Origin: JAEUUM01 sp038326165
GTDB lineage: Bacteria > Bacteroidota > Bacteroidia > Chitinophagales > Saprospiraceae
DNA length: 64,000 bases
Assembly: GCA_038326165.1 (NCBI GenBank)
Contig: JBBQJT010000014.1
Location: 1-64,000 of the forward strand
Reading direction: 5' to 3'
Shown here piece after piece: positions 8,994 to 18,300 of the stretch (within the stretch, counting starts at the first letter, position 1; every line of letters begins with the position of its first letter). The translations under genes and the position numbers were made by a program. The notes under the pieces were generated by a model. The model worked only from the letters and a program-made list of their open reading frames with translations. It was not told where the DNA came from and did no database searches.

Positions 8994-10574
8994 ATGACAA
9001 GATTAGAAGAAATAGCGCGGCGAAGAACGTTTGGTATCATCTCGCACCCCGATGCAGGTAAAACCACCCTTACTGAAAAGCTCTTGCTTTTTGGTGGTGC
9101 CATTCAAATAGCAGGCGCAGTAAAATCCAACAAAATAAAACGCTCAGCTACTTCCGATTTTATGGAAATAGAGAAGCAAAGGGGCATATCCGTGGCAACA
9201 TCGGTTATGGCATTTGAATACAAGAATAGACAGATCAACATTCTGGACACTCCAGGTCACCAGGATTTTGCGGAAGATACCTATCGAACTCTGACTGCTG
9301 TAGATAGTGCCATAGTGGTGATTGACGTAGCCAAAGGCGTAGAAACACAAACTGAAAAATTGGTGGCCGTATGCCGTATGCGCAATACGCCCATTATTGT
9401 TTTTATCAATAAGCTGGATCGTGAAGGCAAGGACGGATTTGACCTGTTGGATGAAATTGAGGCCAAGCTTGGCCTGAATGTAGTACCACTTTCTTGGCCC
9501 GTAGGTATGGGGCAGCGATTCCAGGGAGTTTATAATATTTATGACAAAAACATGCTGCTGTACAGCCCACACAGCAAACAACAAGTAGGGGAAACTACCG
9601 AAATAAAAGACCTCAATGATGGTCAGGCAGATGAATTGGTAGGTCAAAGGGCTGCTGATGAATTGCGCAGTGAACTGGAGGTGGTGCAGTCAGTTTATCC
9701 ACATTTCAGCAGACAAGCATACTTGAATGGGGAACAGTCTCCCGTGTTTTTTGGAAGTGCTGTCAATAATTTTGGCGTAAAGGAATTGCTGGATTGCTTT
9801 GTTGAGGAGGCTCCTGCTCCTCTAGCCCGCGAAACGGAAGAGCGTGTAGTTGAACCACTGGAAGAGAAGTTTACCGGATTTGTATTTAAAATCCATGCCA
9901 ATATGGATCCCAACCACCGGGACAGAATTGCATTTTTGCGGATTTGCTCAGGCACATTTGAACGCAATACCAATTATCTGCACATCCGCCAAGCAAAAAA
10001 AATGAAGTTCTCAAACCCCACTGCTTTCATGGCTGATAAAAAATCAGTTGTGGATGTTGCATATCCTGGTGATATAGTAGGTCTTTATGATTCGGGGAAC
10101 TTTAAAATCGGTGATACTCTGACAGAAGGAGAAATACTTCATTACAAAGGAATACCAAGTTTCTCACCTGAACAATTCCGATTTGTGCTCAATAAGGACC
10201 CTATGAAGACTAAGCAACTGGACAAAGGAATCCTTCAGTTGATGGATGAGGGCGTTGCGCAATTGTTCATCAAAGAAGACAATGGTCGTAAAATAATTGG
10301 CACTGTTGGTGCACTTCAATTCGATGTATTGCAGTATAGACTCAAGAATGAATACGGTGCAAGCTGCGATTATGAGCCAATTAGCCTCCACAAAGCTTGT
10401 TGGGTCACTTGCAATAAACCTGCGATATTGAATGATTTCCGCCAGAGAAGAAAAGCCGATTTGGCGCTCGACAAAGAAGGCAAGCTGGTTTTTCTGGCAC
10501 AAAGTGCATGGACATTAAAAATGGCACAAGAGAATCACCCCGAAATAGAATTTCATTTCACCTCAGAGTTCTAA
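8994..10574 (+). CDS. prfC: Peptide chain release factor 3
   Basis: This 526-residue translational GTPase recycles RF1/RF2 from the ribosome after termination. The G domain shows G1 HPDAGKTT (18-25), the switch region around residue 62 (KQRGISV), G3 DTPGHQDF (~86-93) and G4 NKLDRE (~139-144). Domains II and III follow to the C terminus (EFHFTSEF). Length is normal for RF3 and shorter than EF-G. The RF3-type G domain start (RRRTFGIISHPDAGK) separates it from LepA and TypA. Confidence 0.95.
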   Translation: MTRLEEIARRRTFGIISHPDAGKTTLTEKLLLFGGAIQIAGAVKSNKIKRSATSDFMEIEKQRGISVATSVMAFEYKNRQINILDTPGHQDFAEDTYRTLTAVDSAIVVIDVAKGVETQTEKLVAVCRMRNTPIIVFINKLDREGKDGFDLLDEIEAKLGLNVVPLSWPVGMGQRFQGVYNIYDKNMLLYSPHSKQQVGETTEIKDLNDGQADELVGQRAADELRSELEVVQSVYPHFSRQAYLNGEQSPVFFGSAVNNFGVKELLDCFVEEAPAPLARETEERVVEPLEEKFTGFVFKIHANMDPNHRDRIAFLRICSGTFERNTNYLHIRQAKKMKFSNPTAFMADKKSVVDVAYPGDIVGLYDSGNFKIGDTLTEGEILHYKGIPSFSPEQFRFVLNKDPMKTKQLDKGILQLMDEGVAQLFIKEDNGRKIIGTVGALQFDVLQYRLKNEYGASCDYEPISLHKACWVTCNKPAILNDFRQRRKADLALDKEGKLVFLAQSAWTLKMAQENHPEIEFHFTSEF

Positions 10575-10621
10575 ACAAGCGGCCCCCATTTCACGTAATA
10601 CTCTACTCATACCCTTATAAT

Positions 10622-12175
10622 ATGTCACAACCTGAAGATCAGTTCAAAAAATTAGTATCGCATTGCAAAGAATATGGATTCATTTTTCAATCGAGTGAAA
10701 TATATGACGGACTCAGTGCTGTTTATGATTATGGACCTTATGGAGTAGAGTTAAAGAACAACATTAAGCAATATTGGTGGAAAAGCATGGTACAAATGCA
10801 TGACAATATTGTAGGTATAGATTCAGCAATTTTTATGCATCCAAAGACTTGGAAGGCAAGTGGACACGTTGATGCATTCAATGATCCATTGGTAGATAAC
10901 AAAGACTCTAAAAAACGCTATCGGGCAGACGTATTGATAGAGGCAGTCATTGACAAATTGGAAGCCAAAGCCGATAAAGAAGTCAGCAAAGCCAAAGAAA
11001 GATTTGGAGAAACCTTCGACGCAGCCATGTACCGTACCACAAATCCAAGGGTAATGGAATACTTAGGTAAGGCTACAGACATAGCCGCAAGGTTGGCGGA
11101 TAACATGTCACGCGGCGATATGGAAGGTTTGAAATCCATGATCGATGAACTTGAAGTGACCTGCGAAGTGAGTGGGTCGCGAAACTGGACAGAAGTACGC
11201 CAATTCAACCTCATGTTCTCTACCCAATTGGGCAATATTGCAGGTGAAGAAGAAAAACTCTACCTAAGACCTGAAACAGCTCAAGGAATTTTTGTGAACT
11301 TCCTGAATGTTCAAAAAACCACCCGTCAAAAAATCCCTTTTGGCATAGCGCAAATAGGAAAGGCTTTTAGAAATGAAATTGTAGCGCGTCAGTTCATATT
11401 CCGAATGCGCGAATTTGAACAAATGGAAATGCAATTCTTTGTGCGTCCCGGTGAAGAGATGAAGTGGTACAATTACTGGAAAGACGCCCGTATGAAATGG
11501 CATTTGGCCATTGGCACGAGTGAGGACAATTACAGATTTCATGATCATGACAATCTTGCACACTATGCCAATGCAGCAGTTGATATACAGTTCAAGTTTC
11601 CATTTGGTTTTAAGGAATTAGAAGGAATACATTCCAGAACCAATTACGATTTGAATCAACACATGGAGCTCTCGGGCAAAAAGTTGATGTACTTTGACCC
11701 AGAATTGAATGAAAACTATATTCCTTATGTAGTAGAGACCTCTATTGGTTGTGATAGGATGTTTCTCGGATTGATGAGTTTGGCCTTGCAAGATGAAACA
11801 GTGCCAGATGCAGATGGCAAAGACAGCACCCGAACCGTCTTGAAATTGCACCCAGCATTGGCCCCAGTGAAATGCGCAGTATTGCCTTTGGTCAAGAACA
11901 ATGAAGAATTGAATCAATTGGCTCAATCTATATATTCAAAGCTGAAAGCGCACTTCCAATGCCAATATGACGAAAAGGACGCCATAGGTCGAAGGTACCG
12001 CAGACAAGATGCCATCGGTACACCCTTATGTGTAACTGTAGATTTTGAAAGCATGGATGACGGCATGGTAACTATTCGGGATAGAGACACTTTGCAGCAA
12101 GTCAGAGTACCAATAGACCAAGTAGCATCAATGGTTCAAGAAAAAGTAGATATGGCAAGGCTTTTGGGAAGTTGA
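10622..12175 (+). CDS. glyS: Glycyl-tRNA synthetase, single-chain (alpha2) type
   Basis: A class II synthetase charging tRNA-Gly. The frame is open from 10508, but the first 38 residues overlap prfC and look non-coding. The ATG at 10622 gives MSQPEDQFKKLVSHCKEYGF, the usual GlyRS start, and 517 aa. Motif 2 is around FRNEIVARQFIFRMREFEQME, the glycine pocket around GIHSRTNYDLNQH, and motif 3 around SIGCDRMFLGLM. The C-terminal anticodon-binding domain holds the YDEKDAIGRRYRRQDAIGTP stretch. It follows prfC by 47 bases on the same strand. Confidence 0.95.
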   Translation: MSQPEDQFKKLVSHCKEYGFIFQSSEIYDGLSAVYDYGPYGVELKNNIKQYWWKSMVQMHDNIVGIDSAIFMHPKTWKASGHVDAFNDPLVDNKDSKKRYRADVLIEAVIDKLEAKADKEVSKAKERFGETFDAAMYRTTNPRVMEYLGKATDIAARLADNMSRGDMEGLKSMIDELEVTCEVSGSRNWTEVRQFNLMFSTQLGNIAGEEEKLYLRPETAQGIFVNFLNVQKTTRQKIPFGIAQIGKAFRNEIVARQFIFRMREFEQMEMQFFVRPGEEMKWYNYWKDARMKWHLAIGTSEDNYRFHDHDNLAHYANAAVDIQFKFPFGFKELEGIHSRTNYDLNQHMELSGKKLMYFDPELNENYIPYVVETSIGCDRMFLGLMSLALQDETVPDADGKDSTRTVLKLHPALAPVKCAVLPLVKNNEELNQLAQSIYSKLKAHFQCQYDEKDAIGRRYRRQDAIGTPLCVTVDFESMDDGMVTIRDRDTLQQVRVPIDQVASMVQEKVDMARLLGS

Positions 12176-12293
12176 GGAGGGAAATAACTAAAAACCAATC
12201 CAAACCTTGAGCCTTGTTAGCTAAGTACTCTCCCTCAAATATTGATCAACCCTTCCTTTTCATAAATATTAAAAAAATCTAATTCATTTTTTT

Positions 12294-12323
12294 TTGCTTT
12301 TTCGCAGCTTTTCATTAGTTTTG
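12294..12323 (+). promoter_or_regulatory. Complete Bacteroidota promoter (-33 TTG / -7 box)
   Basis: TTG at 12294-12296, 19 bases of spacer, then TAGTTTTG at 12316-12323. This is the exact TTG-N19-TAnnTTTG layout known for the primary sigma factor of Bacteroides. It ends 19 bases before the ATG at 12343. Confidence 0.7.
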
Positions 12324-12342
12324 GAATACCAATTTTGAATCA

Positions 12343-13041
12343 ATGGGCCATCTCAGCAATTCTCTCACAGGTATTGTGCAATTATTTTATCCACGTGTAT
12401 GTATAGCTTGTGAAGACAATACCCATGGTGATGGCTTGCCACTTTGCACCAAATGCTTGAGTGAGCTACCCTTGACTGGATTCGAATCAATGCCTGAAAA
12501 TCCCTTTATGGATAGATTAAAAGGCAGAGTTGATCTGGAATGGGCTACTTCTCTTTTTTATTTTACAAAGCACTCCGCCAATCAAGTTTTGATCCACCGC
12601 GCTAAATATTCAGCCAGTGGCGAAATAGCCTATTTACTAGGAAGGTGGAAGGGGCGACTGATAAAAAATGCAAAAACCACTCTGCCAGATTTAATACTTC
12701 CTGTGCCATTGCACCGGGCCAAATTGAGGTCTAGAGGTTTCAACCAAAGTGAATGGTTTGGCAGAGGAATAGCGGAAGAATTAGGTTGTGACTTAAAAAA
12801 TGACGTTTTGATGCGCAAATATTCTTCCGTCAGCCAGACCAAAAAAGGGAAAGTGGAAAGAATCAAGAATGTGCACAGTTCGTTTGCAATTTATTCAGCT
12901 TCCAATATCCAAGGCAAACATGTTTTGATCGTAGATGATGTCCTGACTACCGGAGCAACATTGGAAGCTTGCGCCAACCAATTGGTTCATATCCCCAATA
13001 TCAAGATCAGCGCAGCAACAATAGCGATCGCCATGAACTAG
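12343..13041 (+). CDS. ComF family phosphoribosyltransferase
   Basis: A 232-residue protein with the two hallmarks of ComF/GntX proteins. Near the N terminus is a four-cysteine zinc site (Cys20, Cys23, Cys35, Cys38). Near the C terminus is the PRPP-binding loop VLIVDDVLTTGATLE (194-208) of type I phosphoribosyltransferases. ComF supports DNA uptake during natural transformation in some bacteria, but in many its role is undefined. It has its own consensus promoter. Its last 35 bases overlap the end of the convergent C5-epimerase-like gene. Confidence 0.85.
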   Translation: MGHLSNSLTGIVQLFYPRVCIACEDNTHGDGLPLCTKCLSELPLTGFESMPENPFMDRLKGRVDLEWATSLFYFTKHSANQVLIHRAKYSASGEIAYLLGRWKGRLIKNAKTTLPDLILPVPLHRAKLRSRGFNQSEWFGRGIAEELGCDLKNDVLMRKYSSVSQTKKGKVERIKNVHSSFAIYSASNIQGKHVLIVDDVLTTGATLEACANQLVHIPNIKISAATIAIAMN

Positions 13042-14023
13042 GACCCTCAAAAGGCAATCTATTTGAGGTCAGCTTGATGCTCAGCTGTTGCATACAATAT
13101 ACTCGATTGTAAGATTGAGCCCATTCGCGCTGCAATTCAAAAATTCTCGACCGACCAGTTAATTGGCTTAAATGGATCAACTGTTGATCATGTAGCATTT
13201 GGTATGTGACATTGCAAAGCATTGGGTAATACCTGCAATATTTCAAATAGGAACCAAATCTGAATTCATGATAACACGCCAAAAAACTTTCCAATAAACG
13301 CTCAGCAAAATCAAAGCTAAGCTTCATGAAATGTGCGTACTCATAAGCTGCAACTACCCCATACAAGTGCCCATTCAACACATGTACGGCTTGTTTGGCA
13401 GGATATTCTTCAAGCCATGGCAAGCTTTCTTCAGTCAAGGTATAGAAGCCACCATCCTCCAAAGGAAATTTTAAGGATTGGTAAATTGAATCAATTTTAG
13501 ATTTCAACGCTTCACTTGGGGCAATAAGGTGCCAACGCAAATAAGCACTTAATCCGCAGGCTTGAAATATTCCACTACTGAATCCCCGTGCTACAAAAAA
13601 TTTGGGAACATCTTGATCTATTCTCCAGATAAAAAAGCCTTTTTCCCAAGTGCCCAGCTGATCAAGATGCTGAGCTATCTTACAGAACTCTTGTTTCTTC
13701 AGTTCATCTTCCCAAAATCCTTCTTGGACACTCAACATTAATAAATATTGAGCTACAGTCAACGGATTGGTATAATGTTTCGGACTTTCTGAGTAATTGA
13801 ATGGATATCCTTCTTGATCCCAAGCATAGATCAACTTAATATTTTCATGAAATCTGTAAAAATGAAAACTGTAGTAATATCTGAGATCAAAATCTGAGTC
13901 TGAAACTTCTGTCTTATAATTGTTTTTAATGTTTAATAAACTTGGGGATTTCAATATTTTTGGGGCAAGCACTGACATGATTCGCAATACTGAAGTCTTG
14001 ATGTAATACTTTGGATTCTTCAT
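13007..14023 (-). CDS. D-glucuronyl C5-epimerase family protein
   Basis: The 338-residue protein has the pattern of the glucuronyl C5-epimerase C-terminal (alpha/alpha-barrel) domain: ARGFSSGIFQACGLSAYLR (145-163), then WLEEYP (203-208) and VLNGHLYG (215-222). These match the family's (Q/R)GxxxS...ARAY, PxEEYP and VLNGFIYSLLG signatures. Known members flip D-glucuronate to L-iduronate in heparan-like polymers. There is no signal peptide, so if active it would work on a cytoplasmic or lipid-linked substrate. It overlaps the upstream flippase gene by the four bases ATGA, suggesting one transcript and one polysaccharide pathway. Substrate and activity are inferred. Confidence 0.7.
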   Translation of the reverse strand: MKNPKYYIKTSVLRIMSVLAPKILKSPSLLNIKNNYKTEVSDSDFDLRYYYSFHFYRFHENIKLIYAWDQEGYPFNYSESPKHYTNPLTVAQYLLMLSVQEGFWEDELKKQEFCKIAQHLDQLGTWEKGFFIWRIDQDVPKFFVARGFSSGIFQACGLSAYLRWHLIAPSEALKSKIDSIYQSLKFPLEDGGFYTLTEESLPWLEEYPAKQAVHVLNGHLYGVVAAYEYAHFMKLSFDFAERLLESFLACYHEFRFGSYLKYCRYYPMLCNVTYQMLHDQQLIHLSQLTGRSRIFELQREWAQSYNRVYCMQQLSIKLTSNRLPFEGPSSWRSLLLLR

Positions 14024-15231
14024 GACGCCGTTATTTTGCGTGAAAATCTTGTCATCATTATTGTTGCCGCAATGAATACTGCAGATTCTGATATTAATTT
14101 GAGCGGAATAATCATCATGAAATTTAAATCCAAAAAGGAAAAATACGTGAACAACAAGATCAAAACACCATAAAAACCCAATTCTAGGCGAAAAAATGCT
14201 TTTTGCGCCTTCAATACAACTGGCAAATTACGAATGGATGCAAGACAAAATATCGCTGGAATCCAAAGCACATAATATTGCATTAAACTTGCAGCTGTAT
14301 TCCATTTGTTACCCAAGAATGTGATAAGCAGATATGGTCCAAATAAAGCAAGGCCAAAGCTCAACAAGCCGATCATAAAGAAAATTCGGGGCAAAAATTT
14401 TCTCAACAAGGGATAAATATATTCTGGTGAAGTAATTCCTAATTTTTGATAAAGACGCTCTGTTATCGGTTGTCCAAGACCTTGCATCGGAAAACGAGCC
14501 AGTCGGTCAGCCATGCTAAACTGTCCCAACATGGCAGCTCCGAACATGGATTGAATCCATATTGCCATTAAGTGTTCGTAGGCATTGATGATAAAACTTT
14601 TTGACATTCCAAAATTGAAATTGTGCTTGTACTCGGCTAAAGTAGATACCAATTCTTTCCATTTGAATAATGTTGGAAATTTCATGTCAAACCTCATTGT
14701 CCAAATAAGCAATAATCCTATCATTTGGCCCGCAAGCAATGCAAGCAACAATGATAAAACACCAAAGGATTTAAACACAAAGATTACAAGTATATAGGTA
14801 AGTGCTTTTATCAGCCTAACCACACTCAGAAAATCCCAATCCGCACTAATTGCCAAAAGATGCTCTAAAAGCAAATTGCAAATTGCTGTAAAACAATAGA
14901 GTCCCAAAACCAATATCATTGAAGCTTTTAGTTCTGATTCCCACAAAAACGAATATATTCCCCACCAACTGGCCAAGGCGAACAATACTGTCATCAATAT
15001 AACTGAAAACAGAGCAGCTCCCATCAAAGTTAACCAGGTCAGATGGTTTTTCAGGGCAGATGAAATTCCACCAAAAATAGAAAAATAGAATTTGCCACCA
15101 CCAGTGGTAATAACAATGGAACAAATGGTAGTACAAATAGCCCATTGACCTATTTGTTCAGCTGAGTAAAAATGAGCAATAAAAGGAAGCGATACCAATA
15201 GAAGCACTTGCGTTAACAAATGAATTGTCAT
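14020..15231 (-). CDS. Polysaccharide flippase (Wzx/MATE-like, oligosaccharide flippase family)
   Basis: A 403-residue integral membrane protein with about twelve hydrophobic segments and few charges between them. Its opening, HFYSAEQIGQWAICTT, corresponds to the GpeefG-type loop after the first membrane helix of the polysaccharide biosynthesis flippase family. Such proteins move lipid-linked glycans across the inner membrane. It is followed, with a 4-base overlap, by the C5-epimerase-like gene, so a uronic-acid-containing surface glycan is the likely cargo (inference). No glycosyltransferases or polymerase lie nearby. Confidence 0.75.
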   Translation of the reverse strand: MTIHLLTQVLLLVSLPFIAHFYSAEQIGQWAICTTICSIVITTGGGKFYFSIFGGISSALKNHLTWLTLMGAALFSVILMTVLFALASWWGIYSFLWESELKASMILVLGLYCFTAICNLLLEHLLAISADWDFLSVVRLIKALTYILVIFVFKSFGVLSLLLALLAGQMIGLLLIWTMRFDMKFPTLFKWKELVSTLAEYKHNFNFGMSKSFIINAYEHLMAIWIQSMFGAAMLGQFSMADRLARFPMQGLGQPITERLYQKLGITSPEYIYPLLRKFLPRIFFMIGLLSFGLALFGPYLLITFLGNKWNTAASLMQYYVLWIPAIFCLASIRNLPVVLKAQKAFFRLELGFYGVLILLFTYFSFLDLNFMMIIPLKLISESAVFIAATIMMTRFSRKITAS

Positions 15232-15315
15232 GGATAATGACCAAGTTGCATCTTTGTTTTTGGCTATCAGAACTTACTGGTTTCAAATATAAAAACGTGA
15301 AATTACAACCAATTC

Positions 15316-18300
15316 TCAACGAAGGATAACCAGTTTTCCCATTTCATGTTTCATAAAAGCATCAGCTCCTGTTGAACGGGCTTCCCATTCCTTACCCGTG
15401 TTGTCCTTTATGGTAACCTGATACAAATAAACTCCATTACCTAATAGTTGTCCATAATTATCCCTTCCGTCCCAACTCCAATCTGTCTTGTGCGTTCCTA
15501 CTTTGAGTGGACCCAATTCTTGTTCAGTTATTTCACGAACCAAAACACCCGAAATGGTATAAATACGAATTCGCACATGCTCAGGAGTTTGCTCACCTGT
15601 CAGCGTATAAACCCAACGCATGTTGGTTGAAAAAGGATTGGGATATGGCAAAAAGGAAGAAACGGTTCTTTGATTCAACACATTGAATCTTAACTTAAAA
15701 TCCGTAGTTCCTGCTTCGTTGCCAGTTGCATCTCTGGCTTGCACCAAAAATTCATGTTCACCATCCGGTAAAGTATTCAGCTTCAGTTCACATCGGGCAT
15801 TGTTTTGCTTACCTGTGCCATTCGCCGGAAAGAATGTGAGTCTTGGATCCTGATTCGAAATGGGCGTGAAAGAAGTTTCATCTTGCAATCGCAATTGAAG
15901 GCGCAACAAAGAAGTATCCTGTAGCCCAATAAATTTATTTTCATCTTTCAAGTTGACTAAGATCAACGGACTTGCAGAAACCAGGTCTTTATCAAGTATT
16001 CGAATCCCATCGAAGGAGACATCCAATTTTGGAGCATATCTATCTTTGTCCACAAAGAAATTAAAACTACCCAAGTTGTTGAAATCATACAATTCGGGTT
16101 GATCTATATTGGGATTAGCTGTTACTTCAAGAATATATGCACCGCCAAGACTCCGGGTATCAATGGTATAATTAATCAGATCTTGACTCAATGTAGATAT
16201 TGCACCTTGTCGTTTTAGAACTTGCGTTTTCTGCTGTTGCGGATCAATCAACACATAACTGACCATCAAACTATCCGAATTGGTTGAGCTGATATTTTCA
16301 ATTCCCAATTTAAGCCGCACAATATCACCTTGTTGAATAGTATCCCTATAAAATTCAAGTGCCGCTGCAGGACTAATTGCAAACTCTGGAACTCCATCAT
16401 AATACACTCTTACATACTCCAAATCAGGGGATGATTTATTGATTTTATCTTCCATGTCAACAACCAAACTCAAGTAAGGATATTGTTTTGCATCAATTGA
16501 AGTAAGGTTTTGCTTTTGTCCAGGTTCAATTTCGAATAGCTTAATTGGGTTTGATTTGCTCGCATCCAAGCCATAAATAGTCATACTCAGTGTATCAGAA
16601 CCACTGGATTCCTGTTTACTTGACCAAACTAATTCCTTCCAGAATGTTGAAGGTCCAATAGCTGGAGTTTTCAAAAATCCTTCATCCCAATTTCCAATTA
16701 ATTTAAAACTCACATTGGCAAAATCAAGCAAATTATCTGCCAGCTTTTCACCCAAAAATTGCTTGTTTTTCTGGTAAGCCATGGCATAAGGATATGGTTT
16801 TAGTACTGTATTTCGAACTACTTCCGCACCTTGACTCTCCAAAACTTGAAAGATATTCGTTCCCAAACCGATGCTATCAGCGGCCCAATCCTGAGGGGCG
16901 TAACCATAAGTTTCGTCCTGTATCGAGAAGAAAACCACATAAAATCCATCAGGAATGGTATCTCGGAGCAATTGTATCAAAGCTTTTCTCTGCTCCGGTA
17001 AGTTTGTGTTATAAGGGAAGGCTTTGCGATCTCTCCAATCTGCTGGTGTAGTGCTTCCATATTTTCCGCCTTTTGGGTTGACCCAAGGCAATCCAGTAAT
17101 TGGATCAATCACGCCAACATAAACCCCAGCCAGAATATCATTGCCATAATTGATTTCAGCAAAAGCATTATTGATATAATAAGCTGGAGCGCTATTGCCA
17201 CGCCGGGCAAAATTGTTGATAAAAATATCCTTGATGTCGTCTATGAAATCGTAGCTGCCATTAGATTTAGATGCTTGCAAATTATTCAGTTCATTTTGCT
17301 GCCATTGATAAAAATGAGCTTGTGACCACCCATTTGGACTGTTCTTACGCACAAAGAAAGAAGCTTCACTCCATACAGTTCCAACTCCTGAGGCTGATGA
17401 ATCAGGACTTATACGCCAATAATATACGGTGCTATCTAATAAAATTCCGGGCTTCCACGTCAATACCCCACCACTGGAGGTGATATTTGTGCCCTGAAAT
17501 TTTGGACTGTTAAACTTAAGTGTAGTGTCTATCTGAAAATAGTAAATAGATGGCTTGGCCAGTGGGTCAGCTGTGCTTGCCTTTAGAATTGGATCTAATT
17601 GTGATACTATACCAAAATCTGGCGGGTACACTGGAATTGCAGCGTTGTCTGTGACATAAAATGTGTACCCAATATTACCGTTGGATTGCTGAAGCTGATT
17701 ATTTGTAACCGCTGCCGGTAGTGGAGCCTCGCTCAACTTGGTATTCGGGTCAAGAACAATAAATAAGGTATTGTTGCCAAATGACTTTTTGCCTTGGCCT
17801 GATAATTTATAGCTAAAACTGTTGGAATTGGCAGTGGCAGGAACTCTATCCTGACGCAAAATTATTTCATCCCCATTACTGAATTTTTGGGTAATTCTTA
17901 AGTCAATACTGTCTGCAATATTGGTTCCCAAGTTTGTAATATTAAAAGCCAAAGTAAAACTATCTGACTGCACTGTTAAAATTTTGGGATTCAACTTTAC
18001 ACTGCTGTAATCGACGATATAATCTGGTCCTGGAGCTTGATTTATTCTATATGCTGGATCTCCATGATAGGTCATTTGATCCGCTAATGTATTCAGCAAT
18101 AAATTGTTTGGTGTTCGGACATTATTGTTTGTGGCCTGAAAAAGCTCTCCAACCGTTTTACCATACATGCTTGATCCCAGCAAAGAATAATACTCGGCAG
18201 CGTAATCTCTTAATACAGATGCTGCTCCTTGATATGTGGTAGCTGCAAATCCAAGGGCTCCTTTGTCCTTCAGAAAACAAAAACTTTCACCAACCCCTAT

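Noticed and set aside
9144..9647. 167-residue open frame on the minus strand inside prfC
   Set aside because: It lies fully within the strongly conserved G domain of prfC and has no signal, domain or promoter; it is a shadow frame.
10508..10621. N-terminal extension of glyS overlapping prfC
   Set aside because: The 38 residues are unlike GlyRS and overlap the end of prfC; MSQPEDQF at 10622 is the family start.
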